DNA of 64,000 nt from Mesostigma viride (lineage: Eukaryota; Streptophyta; Mesostigmatophyceae; Mesostigmatales; Mesostigmataceae): the NCBI GenBank assembly GCA_009746045.1, contig RPFO01000130.1, positions 457,808-521,807 of the forward strand, in the 5' to 3' direction. The position numbers and the translations under genes are program-made. The notes beneath the pieces were generated by a model that was given only the letters and a program-made list of their open reading frames with translations, was not told the origin of the DNA and searched no databases. How positions within the stretch are numbered: position 1 is the stretch's first letter; each line of letters opens with the position of its first letter. This document shows, piece after piece, positions 59,372-64,000 of the stretch.

Positions 59372-59394
59372 CCATTCCATCCCATCTTCATGAG

Positions 59395-60181
59395 GATTTT
59401 GATGCGGATTTACAATATATATACTCTCCATACAGCTCTCCTCCGGGTGGTGTGTGCCATGGTTCGGTCGGTAGTTTCCCCACGCCACCATCAAGTGCGA
59501 GGACGCGATGGGGCCGCCCTCTACTCACCCAACCACCGCCCCGACATTACCGTGCTTGACTACGGCGGGCAGGGTTGCCACCTGCTCATCGATGTCTCCG
59601 TGGCTCGGCCGCTCTCCGGTCGCCACATCCTCCGGGCGGCTGTGGATGCCGGCGCTGCTGCCGCTGTGGCTGAGCGCGACAAGTTTGCCTCCTACGGCAA
59701 TGTGGGGCCCCACTGGGTCATCCCCTTTGTCCTTGAGGAGTTCGGGGCCATGGGCCCCAAGACGGCGGAGTTTTTCCACGACTCAGTGCTGCCAGCGCCG
59801 TGAAGACCGCCTCGACCTCGAGGGTCAGACCGCCCCGTGGTCTGCCCGCACGTTGTCCTCGTATTGGCGGCAGCGCCTGCATGTCACTCGCCCTCACTCG
59901 CACCGTGGCTGATGTGTTATTCCGCCGCACCCGGGCCGACTTTGTCGCGACCCATGCGGTCTAGATCCCTTCCAGGCCTGCATGGTGGGCTGGCAGCTCT
60001 GTTGCTGCGTGTAGTTTTGTGATGTATAGTTAGTTGTACCTTGTGCAGCTGGCGTGATCCTTGGATGTCCGTGTCAGATTACTATTATAATTTCTTCAGC
60101 GTTATTCTCCCAGTTATCGGGTTTTTCCTTATGTTGCATGCCAATCTCACCACCGTAACTTATCACTCAGTGAATATATCT
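59395..60181 (+). pseudogene. LINE family B variant, 3' end
   Basis: Encodes the restriction-like endonuclease end (NHRPDITVLDYGGQGCHLLI, VARPLSG, GPHWVIPFVLEEFGAMG), roughly 70-75% like the copy ending at 53428. One frame change near 59800; stop at 59962-59964, then 3' UTR. Confidence 0.85.
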
Positions 60182-60385
60182 TTCATATGTTTAGATATAT
60201 TCATTGAGAATGATAGATTACGGAGGTGAGATGGGCATGCAACATAAGGAAAAACCTGATAAGGAGAACAACCCTGAAGAAATTAATAGGAATCTGACAC
60301 GGACATCCAAGGATCACGCCAGCTGCACAAGGTACAACTAACTACATCACAAAACTACGACACGCAGCAACAGCGCTGCCGGCCC
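59982..60385. repeat. Inverted repeat of LINE B 3' UTR
   Basis: 59982-60181 and 60193-60385 are inverted copies, about 88% identical, around an 11-bp loop. The right arm is thus a second LINE B 3' UTR in minus orientation, without coding sequence. Confidence 0.85.
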
Positions 60386-60518
60386 ACAAGATGAAAAGTC
60401 GCGCGGATGCAAGTGATGTCCGGGGATTTCAGGTGACACCTCACGCCTAGCGCTTTGAACTGACCACTGGAGCGTTCGCCATGCACGTTGAGCCGGGCAC
60501 ACCGTTAACGAATATATA
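60386..60518. other. Unassigned spacer between LINE B copies
   Basis: No feature recognised beyond a possible partial monomer of the following LINE 5' region. Confidence 0.5.
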
Positions 60519-60802
60519 ATTTTGGGCTCCAGATTTAAATGCAACGTGCGGTTTGAGGCAGGGGAAAACATGCGTGGACGATAGGAATTATAGCACCGGC
60601 GGGCTTCAAAGTGCCGGACGGCAGGCGGTACCACCACTCCGTGGCAGCTTGGCCCAGTTTGCTACCGGCTGGCACACGTTTTCCGTGAATTTTGGGCTCC
60701 AGATTTAAATGCAACGTGCGGTTTGAGGCAGGGGAAAACATGCGTGGACGATAGGAATTATAGCACCGGCGGGCTTCAAAGTGCCGGACGGCAGGCGGTA
60801 CC
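60519..60802 (+). repeat. 170-bp tandem monomers upstream of LINE B ORF
   Basis: A 114-bp block starting AATTTTGGGCTCCAG is identical at 60519-60632 and 60689-60802, period 170 bp, with a degenerate part of a third unit before it. It lies directly before the LINE B coding start, where monomer-type promoters are found in some LINEs. Confidence 0.8.
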
Positions 60803-61062
60803 GCGACCGCAGCGCGTTGGGGGGCTGCCGCCCCCCAAACCCCCCGCGTGGGGGGCTCCGCCCCCCACACCCCCCGCCCCCCCCTCGGTGGCTGCCACGC
60901 CTGCCCTGATTGTTCATGGACGACCCACGACCCCCTTCGCCCAACGGCTCCCCCGCTCCCCGGTTGGCGCCTCGGCGGTCCTCTCGGCTTGCGGCCCTTC
61001 TTGCGGAGGTGGGCGACCCGGCTGCGGGGGGCTCGGGCGCCCCGGTCTCCCCCTCCTTGGTC

Positions 61063-61200
61063 TGCGAGGTCTGCCGGAGCGGGCACCGCGGGCACCACAT
61101 GTTAGTTTGTGATGCTTGCAATTCCGGGTGGCACTTGCAGTGTCTTACTCCCCGGCTCTACCGGGTCCCGCCGGGCTCCTGGACGTGCCCGCGCTGTCCC
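61063..61200 (+). other. PHD finger in LINE B protein
   Basis: Residues 52-96 of the frame starting at 60910: C52, C55, C67, C70, H75, C78, C93, C96, a full C4HC3 set with the conserved Trp before the His. Confidence 0.9.
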
Positions 61201-62355
61201 CCCCGGCGGGCCCCCGGGCTGCCCTCCCCGCTGGGTGCTCCGGCCCCCTGCCCCGTGTGCCCCCCTGCCGAGGCCCTCGGGGCGGGCCGTGGCCTGCCCG
61301 ATGGGGCCGCCGTTGCTCGGGCCCTGGCGCCCTCGGCCCCGGGGCCCCACCCGTCGCCTGGCCCCGCCGACGGGGGCGCGGCGCTGTCGCCTGGGCTGGG
61401 CCCGGCCGACCCCCGGCGGGCCTGGCGACCCCGGCGCCCGCCCCCGGCCCCTCGCTCCCCGACGCTCTGGCCTCCCTTCCCCGGCCGCGGTTGGCCACCC
61501 AGCCGCCACCCCCGTCCTTGCCGCGTGGGACGGCGGCCCCCGGGCCCACGCGTTCACCTCGTGGCCGCCCTCGCACATTGTCGGCGTGGTGGGCCGCGCC
61601 ACCTTTTCTTGGGCGTACTGCCCTTTGTTGCTGGACGCGGTCGGGCTCCAGGCCGCCTTCCCCTCGCTCCCTAGGCCCCCGGCCTTCCTGGCCCTAGTTG
61701 CGCAGGTGCGGGCGACATTTCTTTCCGCCGCCCCCCCGGTGACGGCCTCGACTCTTTGGGGGTATGTCTTGGAAGGATATCACGCCGGCTGCCGGCTGCC
61801 GTGGCATCTCCCGGCCGCCCGGCAGGAAGAGCTGCTTTCCCTGGACGAGCGGGTGGGTCAGGAGGTGGTCGAGTTCGTCACGGCGGTGGCTCGAGACGCA
61901 CAGGTCTCGGTGCGGGCGGCCTACCTCGCGGGCGGCGCCGACCTGGGCCTCATGTCCCCGCGGCAGCTTCGCCTCTTCTTGGACGCCCAGGCCCCGCCTC
62001 CCGGCCCGGTTGCCAGTGGGGGCTTTCTCATCACCTCCCTCAGCCTGGCGCAGGCCGCCATGCTGCGTGTGGAGTTCGGGGCCCCCATCGCGGTTCAGGG
62101 CGGCCAGGCCATCTTGGTGGACTCGGCCGGGCGCGCCCAGCCCCTAACCGCGGGGACGCCTGTTTCTGCCTTCCTCCACGACATCCTGGAGTTGGCAGGC
62201 ATCCCGCACGAATGGCACCCCGCGGCTGACCAACCGGTCGGCATCCTCTCGCGCGCCCAGATTGCCGCTCTCCCGGGTTGCTGGGAGGCCGGCTGGGACC
62301 CGCCCCCCCTCATGTCCGGTCCCTTCTGGAGGGGGACGACCCCGAGTCGGGCTCC

Positions 62356-62484
62356 TGTGCCATCTGCCTTGAGCCCTTCCGGCCGGGGGATGGCTTGTGT
62401 CGCCTGCCCGCGTGCGGCCACACATTCCATCAAGCGTGCATCGCGCGCAGCTTGCTCCACTCCGTGCCGCGCTGCCCGTTGTGC
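62356..62484 (+). other. RING-H2 finger in LINE B protein
   Basis: C27, C30, C46, H48, H51, C54, C66, C69 of the frame from 62278 fit C-x2-C...C-x-H-x2-H-x2-C...C-x2-C. Such fingers usually act as E3 ubiquitin ligases; here that is only inferred. Confidence 0.85.
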
Positions 62485-64000
62485 CGGGCTGTTGTGCCGC
62501 CCCCTGGGACTGCGCTTCCTCTCGGCCCGCCCCCGGTCTCGCTGGGTCCCCTGCCGGGTCCCCACCGGGCCCCGGGGCCAGCTGCCTCCCCGACCCCTCG
62601 GCCTCCGCCCCCGGCCTCGTTGCCGGGGCCTGGGGTGGTCGCGGGCGCGCTGGCGAGTCCCCCTGGGAGGGGCGCCGGCGTTCTCGATCCCCCTCCGCTG
62701 GGGGTCTCCCCGGTGGGCACTGCCTCCTCCGTGGCCCCGGCGGGCTGCCGGGCGCTGGTCGGGTCGTGGTGCGCGCGCCTGCCGGCCCGGCTGGGGAGAC
62801 GCCGCAGGCCCCACGTCCTGCCTTTGCTGGCGCCGCTCCCCGCCACTCAGCGCCCGCCGACGGCCTTCACCGGTGTGCCGTGCTGCTTCCCACGGGGTCC
62901 CCGTGTGCGGGTGTGTTCCACAACCGTAACCTCCTCTGCCAGCACCTTCGCGCTGTGCACCCCGATCTCGGCGCGGCGGATCTGCAGGCCATGAGCTGTT
63001 ACCGGTGCCCGGAAGCTCACTGCCAGCGGGTGTACTCCATTCACGGGCGCGCTCAGCACGCGCGCGCCTGTGTTGCTCAACGGCCCCTCAACCGGCCAGC
63101 AGTCCCGGCCCCCTCCCCCCCTCCCGCCTCGGCTCCCACCGGCTCCCAGCCCCCGCCGCCCGACTACTCGGCCAGTTGGCGTTGGCTTGACACGGTTCCC
63201 TGGGATGCATGCGCCATCAACCCGACGTCTACCCTGACCGACCTCCCCCACCGCGCGCGTAGCCTTTTCGCGCAATGTGCAATCGTTTCTCTCCGGCGCA
63301 TGCACGCCGCTCCGGACGACCCGCTGGGCTTTAAACTGCACATGGTGACCCCCCGCCTGCTCCTCACCCCTCTCGGGCGTGGTGTGCGCGGCCTCCAGGG
63401 TGCGGTTATTGCCCGTTGCCGACGCTTTCTGCAGGGGGACTGGGAGGGGCTGTTTGGCGTGCCGCCCCCGCGCACGGCCCGGCTGTCGGGGGAGGTCAAC
63501 TTCGAGCGGGTGGCCGCCGACGTCATCCGCCTCGTCCGCGAGGGGCAGCTCAGCCGGGCCATGACCCGCTTGGAAATGGCCAAGCTCGCCCCCGCCAATG
63601 CGGCTACCCTGGCGGCCTTGGAGGCTCTTCACCCTGCGGAGCCCGGATTCCAGCTGCCCGTGCCGGACCCCCTGCCGGCCCCCCTCCGGCTGGACCGCGA
63701 CTGCTTCCTGGAGGTGATGCGTGCGGTCCCGCGGGCTTCCTCTACCGGGCCGTCGGGCTGGCGCTACGAGCACTTGGAGGTCCTGGTGGGGCATGGGGGC
63801 GAGGACATTCTCTTTGACACCCTCATTGACCTGGCGGCTGGTCGCGTTCCTCCCGCTGCGCGCGAGTGGTTAGCGGGCGCTCGCCTCCTCGCTCTGCTCA
63901 AGGGTGTCTTGCCCCCCCCGAGGGCAAGGTGCGCCCGATCGCCTGCGGTGAGGTGCTCCGCAAGCTCGTGGGCAAAGTGATCTGCCGCCAAAAGGCGCCC

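Larger units (their letters stand above)
60803..64000 (+). mobile_element. LINE family B, 5' part with PHD and RING fingers (runs off window)
   Basis: The longest 5' copy. The frame from 60910 encodes a PHD finger at 61063-61200 (CEVC, CDAC, GWHLQC, CPRC). From about 61550 another frame carries an unrecognised region of some 280 residues. A third frame holds a RING-H2 finger at 62356-62484 (CAIC, CGHTFHQAC, CPLC). From about 62760 a fourth frame continues into the C2H2 fingers and pre-RT region identical in form to 50098-51350. Frame changes fall in C/G runs, so base-calling error in extreme GC is possible. RT and endonuclease lie beyond the window end. Confidence 0.82.

Overview
The window looks like nuclear DNA of a green alga. 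It holds two spliced, intron-rich host genes: an organelle-targeted YchF/OLA1-type GTPase/ATPase and a plant-type membrane 3-ketoacyl-CoA synthase. They lie in a sea of GC-rich retrotransposons and large minisatellites. Nothing bacterial or viral in organisation was seen. Species cannot be fixed from the sequence alone.

Layout. 1-6005: low-information DNA with a 15-bp minisatellite and an antisense LINE fragment. This stretch is present twice, either side of a 124-N gap, in a way that shows two unmerged overlapping contig ends. 6100-20266: LINE debris, then an ORF1-only L1-like LINE (7241-19315) interrupted by a 10.7-kb Ty3/gypsy-type element on the minus strand (8551-19215). The element encodes gag, aspartic protease, a DNA cytosine-5 methyltransferase, RT, RNase H, integrase and a C-terminal PHD finger. 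Its terminal repeats are split (A-B-A'...B') rather than ordinary LTRs, yet it has a clean 4-bp target duplication. 20267-39648 (minus): the YchF gene, 11 exons joining in one frame to 475 codons. Its introns carry a 1.3-kb array of 24-bp repeats, a 7.6-kb array of ~28-bp repeats, a 41-bp array and several smaller arrays. 40741-45544 (plus): the 3-ketoacyl-CoA synthase gene, 5 exons, 519 codons, divergent from YchF. 46.7-64.0 kb: LINE territory. Family A is L1-like (ORF1 with an RRM-like region, ORF2 RT). Family B is an RT with CCHC plus a restriction-like endonuclease, and in its longest copy also a PHD finger and a RING-H2 finger. One family A copy is split by a 4-kb TTAA-flanked insertion, which itself contains a second TTAA-flanked 1.7-kb inverted-repeat element. 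One family B 3' end forms a perfect 704-bp-arm palindrome.

The strongest candidate for something new is the gypsy element. It carries both a chromatin-mark writer (5mC methyltransferase) and a reader (PHD finger), has split terminal repeats like those of DIRS/PAT/Ngaro elements, and has an integrase-style target duplication. A second retroelement family in the same window independently carries a very similar PHD finger plus a RING finger.
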